A stretch of 46,633 nucleotides of DNA from Gnetum montanum (lineage: Eukaryota; Streptophyta; Gnetopsida; Gnetales; Gnetaceae): the NCBI GenBank assembly GCA_015680685.1, contig MNCI01030517.1, positions 238,872 through 285,504 of the forward strand. Direction: 5' to 3'. Both the position numbers and the translations under genes were made by a program. Below the pieces are notes generated by a model. It did not search any database and was not told the DNA's origin. It saw only the letters and a list, made by a program, of their open reading frames with translations. This document shows, one piece after another, positions 1 to 11,499 of this stretch; position 1 is the first letter of the stretch, and each line of letters begins with the position of its first letter.

Positions 1-71
1 CGCGATATCGCGTACATGATATCGCAGGGAAAGACGCGATATCGCGGCCCAGTGCATGTCACGTCTCATCA
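1..71 (-). mobile_element. 5' tip of an LTR (element F), cut by the window edge
   Basis: Read on the minus strand this begins TGATGAGACG and runs through GCACTGGGCCGCGATATCGCG, nearly the same as the first 40 bases of the plus-strand LTR at 41238. It is therefore the start of the U3 of a minus-strand element lying mostly left of the window. It contains two full CGCGATATCGCG palindromes and a partial third. It abuts a different, AT-rich LTR at base 72, so F inserted into element B. CpG sites are intact, which suggests a recent insertion. The 5 bases CTAAT at 72-76 would be one target duplication; the other is out of view. Confidence 0.75.
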
Positions 72-702
72 CTAATATATCTAAGCCAAATGTAAAAATA
101 AATTCTAGTCTAGCCTAAGGGCAATGAATATTCAATTTGTAGTATGTCGTACATCTCCTAAACACACATATCCATTGTTTGGATTTCCAAGTGTTATGCT
201 ACTAGGCAAAACTAAGTGACAACATTGTTAGGATTACCAAGTGAATACATGTGTACACTCAAAACTAGTCGCGCTCATTCCTCTAATTTATTATTATGTA
301 ACGAAATGTAAATATTAAGCTGATATGCTTTAGAAATTAAATTGCATTAAGATAAATTTGAGGTTATGTCAAAGTGTTGTAATGAAATAAAATAATCTTG
401 ATCTTTATTGCTATCATGCAATATTTATAGATATAAGGTACTCAAATAAAGATTCTAAATACCTACTTCACATCATGTTGTGGGCACTTACTAAGAAATT
501 CTAACTTCTATAGAACCAAACTACAAGAGTTTGGCTAAGCTATTAACTAAAAGGTTTCATAAATGCAATCGTTGTGCACATTTATACAAGCATTTATTAC
601 CTCTATGTTAATACTAATGCATCAATGTAATAGATTCCACATCATACTCTATGTTGTGTTGATGCTACTGTGTTGATGTAGTCAACTAAATCCTATTCAT
701 CA
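72..702 (-). mobile_element. 3' LTR of element B, truncated at its U5 end by insertion F
   Basis: The order of motifs matches the LTRs at 964-1859 and 31930-32960: lattice of 'ggattaccaagtg' blocks, an 'atctttatt' stretch near 390-410, 'caaataaagattc' near 445, 'gtgggcactta' near 480, and the terminal TTCATCA at 696-702. It is followed at 703 by a degraded reverse-complement polypurine tract, which makes it the 3' LTR of a minus-strand element. Roughly the last 230 bases of U5 are missing where F inserted. Very AT-rich and CpG-poor, so old. Confidence 0.7.
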
Positions 703-963
703 TACTCTTATAACTGAAAAAATTGAGATACCTCCTATTGTTGCTTGTATTCACTTATGTGTGGTAGAGATTCATTCCTGAAAGAAGAAGCCACGTTAGT
801 TATGTATATAATCAGTATGCCTTTGATATTTTAATTCTTTAATTATTTCTCTTTTTGGATAAGAGTGGGTTGTTGTTTTATGTTTATAATGTCGTTATAT
901 AAATTCACAATCTATTACTAATCAGTGCATTTAGCTAAACTAAATCCTTAGTACTGGAGCCAA
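703..963 (-). other. Internal remnant of element B, with degraded PPT and PBS
   Basis: Only 261 bases separate the two LTRs of B. The left edge (703-720) corresponds to the PPT next to the LTR at 32960, reduced to a weak purine tract. The right edge carries a PBS relic at 945-962, in which I count 11 of 18 positions matching the tRNA-Asp type found in the other elements. The 30 bases before it (agtgcatttagctaaact) match the leader of element A near 15828. No coding sequence remains, so B is a large internal-deletion derivative. Confidence 0.6.
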
Positions 964-1859
964 TGATGAGCGGTGGGTATCCCCTATGTCTAACCACATG
1001 AATCACAAGTGTTCATTGGTTATCTAGTCGAATTCTATAGACTTAGTCTCCCAAGTTTGCCTATAGTTTGAAAGAGTGAATCGTGGAGTTGTACAATCAT
1101 TATCGTGAAAGTGTGAGTTATCAATACATATGGTTAAGTACGAATTAAGGCACATGATGTATATTTTTATAAGTATTTTTAATATATTTTTTAATCCTAA
1201 TGTCTAGATGAGTAAATAAAGGTTTAATAATTAATAATCTAACTAATCAACTAATCTAGTAACTAACTATCCTAATGTAGAGTAATTGTTCCCACTTGTT
1301 GTACACATCTCGAAGTTGTATTAACATTACTAGGTTACCAAGTGGCTATTAGTGGGCATACCAAATATCCACTATCGGGATTACCAAGTGCAATACATCA
1401 TGCTTAAAGTAGTTGTACTCACATATTTATAATTAATTACATTAATTATTTTAGGCCATAAATGTAACTTGCATTAAAATTAAAATGGTAAATGTAAAGA
1501 GTTAACTAATCTAAGTGCTACAATCAATGTAGGAAATTTCAACTTTATAGTCATTTATGCCAATGTATTCAAGTACATAGGCACTTGAATAAAGCATCAT
1601 ACAATCTCTTAAATTCACACTGTGTGCACTTAGACGAAAAATATTCTAACTTTGGAAAGGAGAAACTACAAGAACATGGATACACTATGATTTCTAAGTG
1701 TCATATATGCAAGAGGTGAGTGTATTTATATAGGCACTACCTATATGAGCGTCGACACATCTGCATTAACACATCTAACCATGGGTCGACTGTGATACAT
1801 TCATGGGGCTGCATCAATGCATGTTCATCGACATAGCTTGTCTAATTGATGACTCATCA
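964..1859 (-). mobile_element. 5' LTR of element B
   Basis: An 896-bp LTR bounded by TGATGAGCGG at 964 and CTCATCA at 1853-1859 (TG...CA on the minus strand), directly after the PBS relic. It shares with LTRs A, C and D the blocks 'catatgaatcac', 'gttcattgg', two 'ggttaccaagtg / ggattaccaagtg' copies (1332-1391) and decayed GTCGAC palindromes near 1750-1790. No tRNA sequence is present in its U3. The flank after 1859 is AATAG. Confidence 0.75.
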
Positions 1860-2475
1860 AATAGTTAGTTGTCATGAGTTTGATTATCAATTCTTATTTT
1901 AGTTTTGTATTAATTCATCATGTATGATTACAACTATGTAGCATAGAAACAAAACAAGTTGGGATTTACAATTTGAGCATTTCATTCCTTTCCTTTTTAT
2001 TTTTCACTCTAGTTTTATAGTTTGTTATCATTTTATATAATATTTATAATAGAAGGTAAAATATTTAAAAATAATTAAATTGAACAAGTACCTTAGAGCT
2101 TTCAAATATGGCTAATAAGTAATGTATATACATAGTTTAGAATTCTAGCATAAGAATACCTATAGTTTAGAATTTCCCTAGCATAAGAATACCTATCTTA
2201 AAATAGTTTCATTATTATATTTTTTGACTAGAAGAAAAGGATCTTCTTAAATACCTTCAAATTTTTGAAGGTACACAATAGTCACTTGGTAGGATGCAAG
2301 GTGGTACTAGCCAACTTTTATCTTGGGTCCTCTTAGTAGATTCCATAGCTCACTTAAGGGGCTTTAGCTGGGGAATGACCCCAAAGTTATAGGGAGGGGT
2401 GTTGGAACATAAAATATATGAAACATAGGTGTAACCCAAGATATATTGTACAATTAGAACTTTATATAACTTAAC

Positions 2476-2544
2476 ACTGCCCACTGGAATTAAATCCATG
2501 ACCTAAAGCTTCCAAATCAAGAGTCTTACCACTAGGCTAACACG
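2476..2544 (-). repeat. tRNA-derived SINE-like fragment 1
   Basis: On the minus strand the sequence reads TTAGCCTAGTGGTAAGACTC followed by TTGATTTGGAAGCTTTAGG and a decayed B-box region. TAGCCTAGTGG fits a Pol III A box. The region shares its core order with 3965-4027, so this is a dispersed family and not a chance match. The clover leaf is not intact and I see no working tRNA. Confidence 0.4.
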
Positions 2545-3964
2545 TCACTATTATTCCTTCAAATTTAGTGATTGTTAGGCATATTCCAAAGAGTATAGGT
2601 TAAAGTATCAAAGGAATAATTAGTAATAGTTATAAATATATACTGTTATTTTAGTACCTTTATTTCAACAACATTGGATAACTCGTAAAAGTAGTAAAGG
2701 ATTTGACAATGATTTTCCATATCAAGTTGGCTACACATAGGTAATTTAACACATAGACACCTAACATGTATTTTTACCATGTTCACAAGTAGCACTTGTT
2801 TTAGTATCCACATTAGGGTCAAACCTACGCTTTCAAAGATTAGAGCTACATACTCTAATCAAGTGAGATATGCCTTTATAATAATTCTTTACTTGTTTTT
2901 ATTTCTTGTTCGTTATGATACACACTTAGTAGAGCACAAAGCTGCTATTCCTTATTAGTTATGATGCACCATTAGTAGAGCACAAATAAGACCTCATTAT
3001 TTAAGAGTTGAGAATTGAAACAAATAGATGGCTAAAAAATAAAATAGGTAGATGACTAAAAATTCCTTGTGAAGAATGAATATGCAAATTATGCATTACA
3101 AATAGAAGATAAATATCACATTTTTCTACAACCTCTTGAATTAGAGCACATTAGACATAGATGAGATATTACACTTACAAATTTGATTGATTTGTTCCAA
3201 ATATTACCAAGAACAATTAGTAATTTTCTTAATGATGTTTTCAAAACTTATAGCATGTCTAATTCTACTATCCAATAGATTGAGACGTTCTACAAACATA
3301 ATAAAATTTCAGTTTTAGTTTCATAAATATAGATGAATTTGTCAAAATTAATTGTTAAATTGTTAAATGATCATAAATAGATCTATAAAGTTGCTTCCCT
3401 AGATATTTTTAAAATTTTACCAAGATTATTAATACATATAGAATTTTTAAAAAGAGTATCCCAAAAATTAATCCAAAATGATAAATTTTTCATTTATTAA
3501 ATTACCCTAGTGAACAGTTAAGCAAATTGTTATTACAAGAATTTTTTAGGTAGAAATACAAAAATCTTTCAAGATTCGTAGCTAACACATTAGTTAAGTT
3601 CTCCAAGAGCATTTTACTTGGATATAAACTAGTAGGTACTAGGGGATCTAACATGAATTTTGTTAAAAGTAAATTTTGATAATTATTAATGTTTAGAGTA
3701 GCGATGGAAGCTCGATTGTTAAAACATTTAAACAAAAATTTTAAAAAGCATGTGTTTACAACATTTGTTATTGAATATAACAATGATTCTCAAATTGGTA
3801 AAGCAATGTGCTCTCTATAGAGGTTACACAAGTGACTGGACATGTTCTACTTGCATAAGTAATGATCAAAGTGGAACTCAAACTAAATTTTTTTACTTAT
3901 GTCACCTTGAGGCCCTTTGGATCTGTTCAATGAGTTTCAAAATTCCTTTTTAAAATTTTATTTA

Positions 3965-4027
3965 GTTTATAACTCAATGCTCTGACCTAGAGTTTCTAAG
4001 CCAAAACTCTTACTGCTAAGCTAATAT
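3965..4027 (-). repeat. tRNA-derived SINE-like fragment 2
   Basis: Minus strand reads TTAGCTTAGCAGTAAGAGTT then TTGGCTTAGAAACTCTAGG, aligning base for base with much of the fragment at 2476-2544 (GTAAGA, TTG, GAA, CT, TAGGTCA kept in register). The B-box side is degenerate. Probably a second copy of the same tRNA-derived element. Confidence 0.38.
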
Positions 4028-4089
4028 CTCATTATCTAGTAAGTATTGAAATGAAATGAAGACAGTTTCAGTTAAGATTCTTGAATAAA

Positions 4090-4345
4090 GATATCTGCTT
4101 ACTGGAAAATTGAGGGAAATGAAACCTAATTAACTAAGCAATACATACAAAGAACTTGATGAAACAACCAATGTCATCATTAAAATCCAATAGATGTATA
4201 CATTGTGTGTGTTGTGATTAGGAGAAGTTAAGCATACATTTTTATAGCATTGCCTCATTGTGTCTACTTTCAGTTAGTTCTCGAGTTCCATGGCTATTTA
4301 TAGTTAGGCTACATACATAATCCTTGTCATCATTGCAACCATTAT
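4090..4345. repeat. Dispersed repeat, partner copy at 20270-20500
   Basis: This segment and 20270-20500 align in the same orientation: 'aaattgaggggaaatgaaa'-type start, 'acatacaaagaacttgatga' against 'acatacagagaactagatga', and a long shared block 'ttgtgtctactttcagttag' followed by 'gagttccatgg.tatttata'. The 20.3-kb copy lies about 0.7 kb past the stop of the receptor kinase. It may be a fragment of a duplicated flank or an unrecognised element. Confidence 0.6.
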
Positions 4346-5084
4346 TATTCATTAAAAATTTTATTTCTTTAGTGAAATCCTAGACACCTTAATTTACAAG
4401 AAAATAGCATACTAATCAAACTCACTACTTGTCATGGAAGAAAAATCTGATACCTGGAGTTCTCAATTTGCATTTGTTAGCCTAGAAGACAAGGTGACCC
4501 AATAGAAAGACTTGTTAGAAGAGGTATACCTATTGGAGGTATAGGTATCCAAGTTAGTGCAAGCATTTATTCACCTTTCAAATGAAGTTCGAAGCTCTAT
4601 AGTGAGGTAAGCACCATTTGCTTTTTTTTTTTTGCTTCAATATTTTCCTTTCTTTAGGGTCCTTAGTGGGAGGTTATGAGCTTTAGTCCTCATCATAGTT
4701 TATGTTATGTTTAGAATATATCAACTTTCAATGCAAATGTTTCTTAGTAAAACTATTGAATTTCACTTATGAACATTAAATAGTTTTATTTTATGCATAA
4801 ATTACTGTTATGTTCATCTCAATTTTATCTTTACTTTATCTATTTAATTTCAAAATCAATCTATTCTCAATCACCACCTACAATATCCTTAGCTACTTTA
4901 CTTTTTTATAATATATTTCCAATCATTATTGATTGTGTTATTATATTTAGTAGATTCTTTTAAATATTTGAATCTCATTTATATGAACAATTACTTGTGG
5001 GGGAAGTGCATTAAAGAAAAAATAGCAGGAGATTTCAAGACTCTGTATGCTTTTAGAAACAAGTGTAAGGATTTAGACCTTTGG
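4346..5084. other. Unassigned AT-rich segment with a weak exon-like stretch
   Basis: From 4434 a plus-strand frame opens with MEEKSDTWSSQFAFVSLEDK and is stopped by TAG after 23 codons; reading on, a GAG|GTAAGC splice-donor-like site follows at about 4606. It could be a decayed first exon. A poly-T run lies at 4621-4634. I recognise no family. Element A's internal sequence is recognisable only from about 5085 rightward. Confidence 0.25.
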
Positions 5085-5164
5085 GCTTGGAAAGATCACC
5101 AATGTGGATTGGTATGGGAACATTCCATGGACATGGCATTGTAGGAAATAGCTCCTTCACATTG

Positions 5165-7707
5165 ATGAACCAAGCTACAAATTATTTTTATTCAACATTA
5201 AACACTTTGACAATGTTATGTAGTTCTTGATAGTCTTTTATCCTTCAAGCTAGGTTCTTAGTTATGGATCTTTAATCAGTGAAGTGCTACCTGAGAACAT
5301 CGAGTTTAGCATTTGCCATTTCAAGCTTTTTCTTTGTCTCCTTATGGTGCTTGAACTTGACCTTGTACAACACTTGCTTTTCGAAATCTAACCTTAACCT
5401 TCTAGCAGTCAACATTTCCAAGTTTGCATATTAGAGGTTGGTAAGCTCCATGTATTCGATCATCTCCTTGATCTGCAAGTCTTTGAGGTAGATTTCAGCT
5501 TTGTTGTACTTATTTAGTCTATCAAGGATGGGCTGCCATACATCATCTTCTTGTTGGAGCTGCTAGAGGACCTCATTCACCTTCACCTTTACTAGTTGGA
5601 TGTATTTTTCATTGATTTCTTTCTACAAGCCAACATAGTCCATGTAGTGGTTTTTAACCCTTTCAAATTTAAGGGCCTTATTCTTGTAAGTGGTAATTTC
5701 AATTGTAGATCTTTGGTAAAGGACATAGACCTCCTCCATTGAGAGATTATGATTCTCTACTATTAACCTCCTCAAATATATTGTCACCTTGGTAAGTTTA
5801 TCTTGATATTGTCTCATATATTCAACCATTTTCTCTTTCTAGAGCTCAATAGTATGTAGATAATGATTATCCTTGGTTAGATTTGCATTCTCCTAGCAAA
5901 CCTCCAACAAGTCTTTTTGAATGTTGTAGACACTAGCATCCATTAAGGACTGGTTGAAGATTGCTAACTTCTTTGCATACTTAGCCTCTTTGAGTTTGGA
6001 TTGAAGTTTTTAAAAAACTTCATCCCTGGTTACTACTTGGCTAAGTACCAAGGGATTAGTGAGGTAGGCTCTAAGTTTTGCAACCTCCATAGCCAAGTGC
6101 TAATATTCATCTCTAGTTGTTTCAAGTTGAGCCTTTGCAAAGATGCACTTGTCCTTTACCTTCAACAATGTTGATTGGATAGCAATGATGTCATTTGGAA
6201 GGTCAAAGACCTCTAGAATTAGTTTCTAGGTTCCCACCAGTCATTCTAGTAACTTCTCATGCTAGGCTACAGTAAGCCTTCCACTTGTTGCTCTTATGGA
6301 TGTATGCACATCTCTAAGTGTAGCAATATTAGGCATAGATGTTATAGGAACATTCAGGGCCTCACCCACTCTATCTATCATTACCTTGACCATCGTTTCT
6401 TGCCCTTGGTGCTGCATCATCAAGATAGTTACTCCATCACCCTTCTTGAAGTGGATTGAAAGGAAGTGGAATTTTCAAATATTTTTAGAAATTTTTGCTA
6501 TCTTGGAGTAGACACCATTACCTCTTGTGCATTAGGATTTGAGTGTGTAGGCACTTGCATTTGTTGAACAAAGAAAGTTGGCACCATGTACTCCAACCAA
6601 CTTAATGTATGAGTTACTTTGTTCAAATGGCTTAAGGTTGCTCAGTAGACAGATGGGTCACCAATCAAAATAGCTTGCTACTATTGCAAGAGTTGCTCTT
6701 AAAGCTTTTGCATGCACTTAATGGTAACACGAGCCTTCGATGTTGTTTCATGAGTGGGTGGTGGTGGTTGCTCCTCTTTCTTGGTCATGGAAGGAACCTT
6801 GTCTTCCATCATTTTCACTCAAGAGGTGGTAGGAGCATAGGCTATTCCTACCCTTTTGCATAGTTTTTTGATGAGGCACAAAAAGGGTGAGTGCCTTTCT
6901 CCCATGCTTGTTTTCTATGAACTGCTTCTCTATCTCAAAATAGATTAGTTATGGGAAGTTGATAGGGGAATTTCTGCTTAGAGTGATGCACACATGGGTA
7001 GAGAAGGCTAGCATCTTGCTGGGCCTCATTGTTGGATTGAGGTGTTATGTCACTATCTTGAAGTAAGTGCATTTTACTATCGTGAGTGCATCATACTTCT
7101 TGCAGTCCACTCCATAGCATCGTTGGACCCACTTCTTTTTGACCTTTGGGTCCACTTGCATCAAGATTTCTACCAAGTTGGTCCTAATGTCAAGCAACCT
7201 AAGGGCCTGAGAGATGGCCTCCACCAAGTAGGACACACTAATGTCCTTGATTTTCACAGTGGCATCTAGCTACCTATTATTTCAGAATAGATACGTCTCT
7301 CCCATGTACCACTCCCCACTGGAAGTGATGATTGGCCACATGGAAGAAATCTATAGTTAAGACCTAACATCTTTTAGAGTAAAGTCCAAGAAGGTTCCAA
7401 AGTTTAGTTCTTGGAGAACCGAACATTGAATTTCCTTTGACTAAATTTGCCTAAGGTAGGCATCTATCAACATGACCTCAAGGCTTGATCTTGGTCTTAG
7501 TGCCTCATCCTACTGGAATTGCTCTATTTCAACTTGGGAAATTTGATGGATAGATTTCATGTCAAGCTCCTCTCAAAGAGGTCCCATTGCATGGGCTTCT
7601 ACTGCTTGCTCTTGGGGTTGTTCTTGTTGGCCCCTTCTAGATTTGGGCCGCTTGTTCCTTTGTTGGGATGGTCCTCCTTCCTATGGGCACTTTAGTCTTG
7701 GTGCCAT
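5165..7707 (-). pseudogene. Coiled-coil ORF in the env position of element A (decayed)
   Basis: The frame can be followed from ATG at 7707 (MAPRLKCP) for about 850 codons with scattered stops. Visible parts: a basic Gln/Arg-rich N terminus; a globular segment around 7330-7000 with SGEWYMGETYLF, KKKWVQRCYGVD and HLNPTMRPSK; a Gln/Pro/His-rich middle; and a long heptad-rich C-terminal half (about 6240-5165) with stretches such as LEKQVL and VKVNEVL. The same protein is encoded in D (29160-31792) and, shortened, in C (33300-34650). The globular part faintly resembles the 'putative plant transposon protein' domain found in plant gypsy elements; that is inference. I see no signal peptide or membrane span, so calling it an envelope is not supported. 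Confidence 0.65.
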
Positions 7708-9574
7708 TTGTAATTACAACATGATAAGGATTAGCATTTAATGTGTAACTTTGGAACACTTGAGTACCTTATTTCTTGGGATTAGTTACACTTGGCTAAG
7801 TTGTGATCATGGTAGATTTGATTATTTTAATATTATTTTATTTTCATCTACTAGATTTTTTTTGGAAAGGTTTAACTTTTATAAATGGATTATTTTAATA
7901 CTATTTTATTGGTTAAACCTTGTAGGAGTTAGAAAAAAGTTGAAAATTTTCTTTGTCAAAAACCTAAGGTTTATGGCCCCCACGACGTAGAGCTCACTTC
8001 TAGTAGCTACAAGACTGAAGAACAAGGTGAATCGAACAAATGGTATGAAATTTATGGGCTATGGAAGGTTTTAGGCTCTGAAAATTTACAAAAACTCCTT
8101 TGCATTTGAAAGAAAATGTCAAAAATTCACTAAGTGTTGGATGCTATTTATAGAATTTTTGTGCTGTGTTAATGGGATTGCATCGACGGGATTCCATCGA
8201 CATAGTTGATTGACAAAATTTTTCTCACTGAAAAATAATAAAAATCAAAGAGTTTTTGCATCAAATTTAAGTCCAAAGGAAGCCCAAGAAGCCTAGAACA
8301 TGATGAAATGCATGAAGAGGGATATATAATCGATAAAAAGGAGATTTTATTGGGAGAATTCATTGAAGGAGTGCACAACTGAATGTAACCAACATGGAAT
8401 GCAGAAGGTTTTGAATGTGAACATGCTTAAGAATGAAGAACTTACCTAGCCCAATCAAGGGGTTTGCAAGTGGATCCTCCTCATAGTAGGCTCATGCCCT
8501 TAATGCCCTTGCATATCCTCAAACCAACGAGTCCATGGACCTCATGGGTGATTAATGGTTATGGCTAGTTAAGACCAAATCCTGAAAGAAACTATGTAAG
8601 AATCATAACGTATCAAACTAATACATTGAAATGACCATGAAAAATGGTAGAGAGATGAGTTATGGAAAGCATAAGTGGATGAAGAGAAAGTGGAATGGGT
8701 TCCTATATCATGGTCACATGAAGTCCCTTATGGATTTCATGGTTAAGATGAATTGATAACACCCATCCTTAGTTCAAATTAAAACCAACCACTTCAGTGA
8801 CCTTGCATTGACACTCTAAGACCAGCCTACCCCCTCAAGGCACAATAATATCCCAACAAATCAAACATTGTTCCTAAAAGAGAAGTAGGAAGTAAAATGG
8901 TCCTTAGTTAGAGGGGACCTTCAAGCATGGGCAACATGTCTTTCTAGTTCCATAACTAGTGCTTGTAACCCATTATTTCATCTAAGGGATGTGCTTTGAA
9001 TTCCTATTAATGTTTTTTTTTTTTTTGGATTTTGAGTTTTTGGATGGGAGCCATACCATGCAAAGACTTTAGCTTCCTGTTATTGGTTGACATCAGAATA
9101 GTGAGAAATCTATGAAAACACTCCTACACCCAATAGGGTAGGCAAGTACAATGAGTGTCAAATATCCTTGAAGTCACATCATTGTCTATCCATTCAATCC
9201 TTCCAAAGTTTGTAAACTACCAAGGTCATAAGTTTGTTATAAGTTTCATTTAAGAAGGGACCTCATATTTCTAAAACAAGGGAAAACCATAGAGTTTTGT
9301 GAGTGGGTGGATGACATGGACTCACTACCTATTATCATGAAAAAGAAACCATGTCTTAGTTATCAAAACCAAAATTCAAAGATAGAATTTAGACATTAGC
9401 AATCAAATAACATTATGGTACAAACAACCATCAATTGATAGTTACAAGTGCAATTAGTCTTGGTAGCAATAAAGGAAAACAAAACAAAAAATAAGAAAAG
9501 CATAAAAGAAATCCAAACCAAATAAAGTAAAATATAGAGGAAATTGTAAAATATTTAAGAAAGAGGAAAATGTA
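7708..9574 (-). other. Spacer of element A between integrase and the coiled-coil ORF
   Basis: Non-coding. 7860-8210 aligns with 39374-39740 in the same orientation ('ttagttaaaccttg.aggagttagaaaaa', 'aaggtttatg.cccc'), identifying the latter as a piece of element D. 8455-8530 aligns with 35480-35540 of element C ('caagtggatcctcc', 'atgcccttg'). 8800-9075, on the minus strand, aligns with 46270-46500 of element E ('agtctttgcatggt', 'acaagcact.gttatgga'). The spacer is thus conserved across the family despite lacking an ORF. A poly-T tract lies at 9010-9025. Confidence 0.65.
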
Positions 9575-9639
9575 CTAAAAATGGTGTAAAACAAAAAAGT
9601 GAAAACTGAGGAGCCACTTTGTTGATTCAACATGCATGG

Positions 9640-10860
9640 CCATCTCCCCTAGACTGAGTTGGAGGGAGGAGATCTGAAAAATTAGGCGTGCTTGTCCATC
9701 TTGTGAGGTGTTTTGGTTACTGGCTCTTTTGGGTTCATGGAAAGGTTTAAGTTGTTGCATGTTGACCAATAGTTTCTTATTTGGACTCTTAGGTTTATAT
9801 ATTAACATGGCCCCAGAAGGAAAGGTTTCATAGATAATATAAGGCCCCTCCCACAATGTTTGGAACTTGGTTCTTTGTGGCACGTGTTTGGGATTTCAGT
9901 ATAGGATCCAATCTCCTAGTTGAAATTTCACTTTTCTTATTCTAAGATCATGTCATTGTTTATTGAATACCTTGTGCAGTTCATTAGATGACAAAGCCAC
10001 CAATTGTTTCTCATCTGGCAAGTTGAGTTTTATTAATCTTTCTTTTTGTGCTAGATTTGGTTCAAGGTCAAGCTCACAAGTTGTTGACAGTGTATGAAGC
10101 TTTGTTTGGATTGGAAGTGTTGGTAACCTTTCATACACAAGCTCATAGGGAGAGTAGCCAATAGGAAGTTTTTAAATAGAGTGGTAGGCCCAAAGGGCAT
10201 CATTGAGTTTCATGCTCTAATCACTCCTATATTTAGTAATGCTTCTTAGTATCTTTGTGGTTTTCCTATTCATAACCTCTACTTGACTATTGGCTTGTGA
10301 ATGGTAGGGTGTTGTTAATTTATGTTCAACCTCCAAGCATTTCATGAGCTTCTGAAAGGTAGTACCTATAAGGTAAGTACTGTGATCATAAATAAGTGCA
10401 CGTGGCACTCCAAACCTATTTATAACATATTATTGTACAAATTGAGTAGTCGTAGAAGATGTGAAATTGGTGATGGTTGTAGCTTTCACAAATTTTTTAC
10501 AATATTCAACAACAACTATGATGTATGCCTTTTCATTTGACATGGGAGTGATGGAACTCATGAAGTCAATGTCTCTTTGATGGTTAGATCCACTATTGAG
10601 ATTCCTCCATACAAGTAGTCATTCCACCATCATGTTGGCAGCATTCACTAGAGTGGACAAAGTGGTGAGCATCCCTAAAGAGTGTTGGCCAATAATACCC
10701 TGCCATGATGATCTTAATGGCTATGGATCTCCCAGCATAGTGGCCCTCATAAGGGCCCTTGTAAACATCTTGGAGCATGCATAGTTGATCAAAATTAGGT
10801 ATGTACCATTTAATCAGATCATCGATACACACCTTAAAAAGGTGTCTGTTGATTTCCATG
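9640..10860 (-). pseudogene. Integrase of element A, with GPY/F module
   Basis: The zinc-finger part (10859-10593) has YEGHYAGRSIAIKIIMAGYY then WPTLFRDAHHFV and CCQHDG. The core keeps VPRALIYDHSTYLIG, in which the second catalytic Asp survives while the usual GG has become HS, and ANSQVEVMNRK with the catalytic Glu. The C-terminal part reads FQTLWEGPYIIYE and NMQQLKPFH, a GPY/F module. The end (9657-9640) carries a purine tract also seen in element E at 45700. Confidence 0.8.
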
Positions 10861-11063
10861 AAGCATTTTGCTTGGTGAAGAAACTATTGTTTCTTCTTGT
10901 GATCCCACTTCTGAGGCATCTCTTGAGTGAGAAGGTAGGTGAGAATGCCATCGTACTAGTTGGGTTTAATGGGAATTTGTTTAGTTATAGCCCCAACAAA
11001 GAGGAGTTCATTAGGAAACTAATCTAAAAGTGGGTTCTTCTCCTCTTTGTTGTCCCATATCAA

Positions 11064-11330
11064 CTAACACAAGTGGTCAACAACCACATTCTTGATACCT
11101 TTTCGATCTACCCTAGTGAGATTGAATTCTTGCAAGATCATAAGCCACCATATGACATGAGGGCTTACCTTTGGCTTATTCATCAAGAACCAGATTGCAT
11201 TGTGGTCCATGTGTACAAACACCTTGTACCTAAGCACATAGTGCCTAAATTTCTTCAAGGCAAACACCACTACCATTAGCTCTTTCTCTATTGTGATGTA
11301 GTTCAACTATGTACCCACAATTCTTTTGCT
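11064..11330 (-). pseudogene. RNase H of element A
   Basis: Contains LNYITIEKELMVVVFALKKF, YKVFVHMDHNAIWFLM and LQEFNLTRVDRKG, followed by VVVDHLC. These are the C-terminal RNase H signatures of gypsy pol proteins (EKELLAV, TDHxAL, DHLSR types). The histidine-aspartate box reads MDHN. Confidence 0.8.
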
Positions 11331-11499
11331 CACATAGTGAATATAGTAAGGACATTTTTTATCATCCAACTATGTAAGCATGGCTCCCAAGGCATAATTA
11401 GAAGCATTTGTAATGATGTGAAAGGGTCTAGACCAGTCAAGTGCTTATAGAATTAGAGTTTCCATGAGCTTCTTTTTGAGCTGTTAGAATGCACATTCA

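Larger units (their letters stand above)
1860..4089. other. AT-rich intergenic DNA, no gene seen
   Basis: No coding sequence is convincing on either strand. Short frames here have low-complexity composition. A stretch near 2335-2475 (a GC-rich 'ggggctttagctggggaatgaccccaaag' block followed by 'tgttggaac') resembles plant retroelement border sequence but I could not place it. The two SINE-like fragments are listed separately. Confidence 0.5.

Noticed and set aside
4434-4607. First exon of a protein gene with a GTAAGC donor
   Set aside because: The frame is stopped by an in-frame TAG after 23 codons and no second exon can be found.
5085-7707. Host coiled-coil gene (for example a cytoskeletal protein)
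   Set aside because: The same sequence occurs in three retrotransposons at the same place between integrase and 3' LTR, so it belongs to the element.
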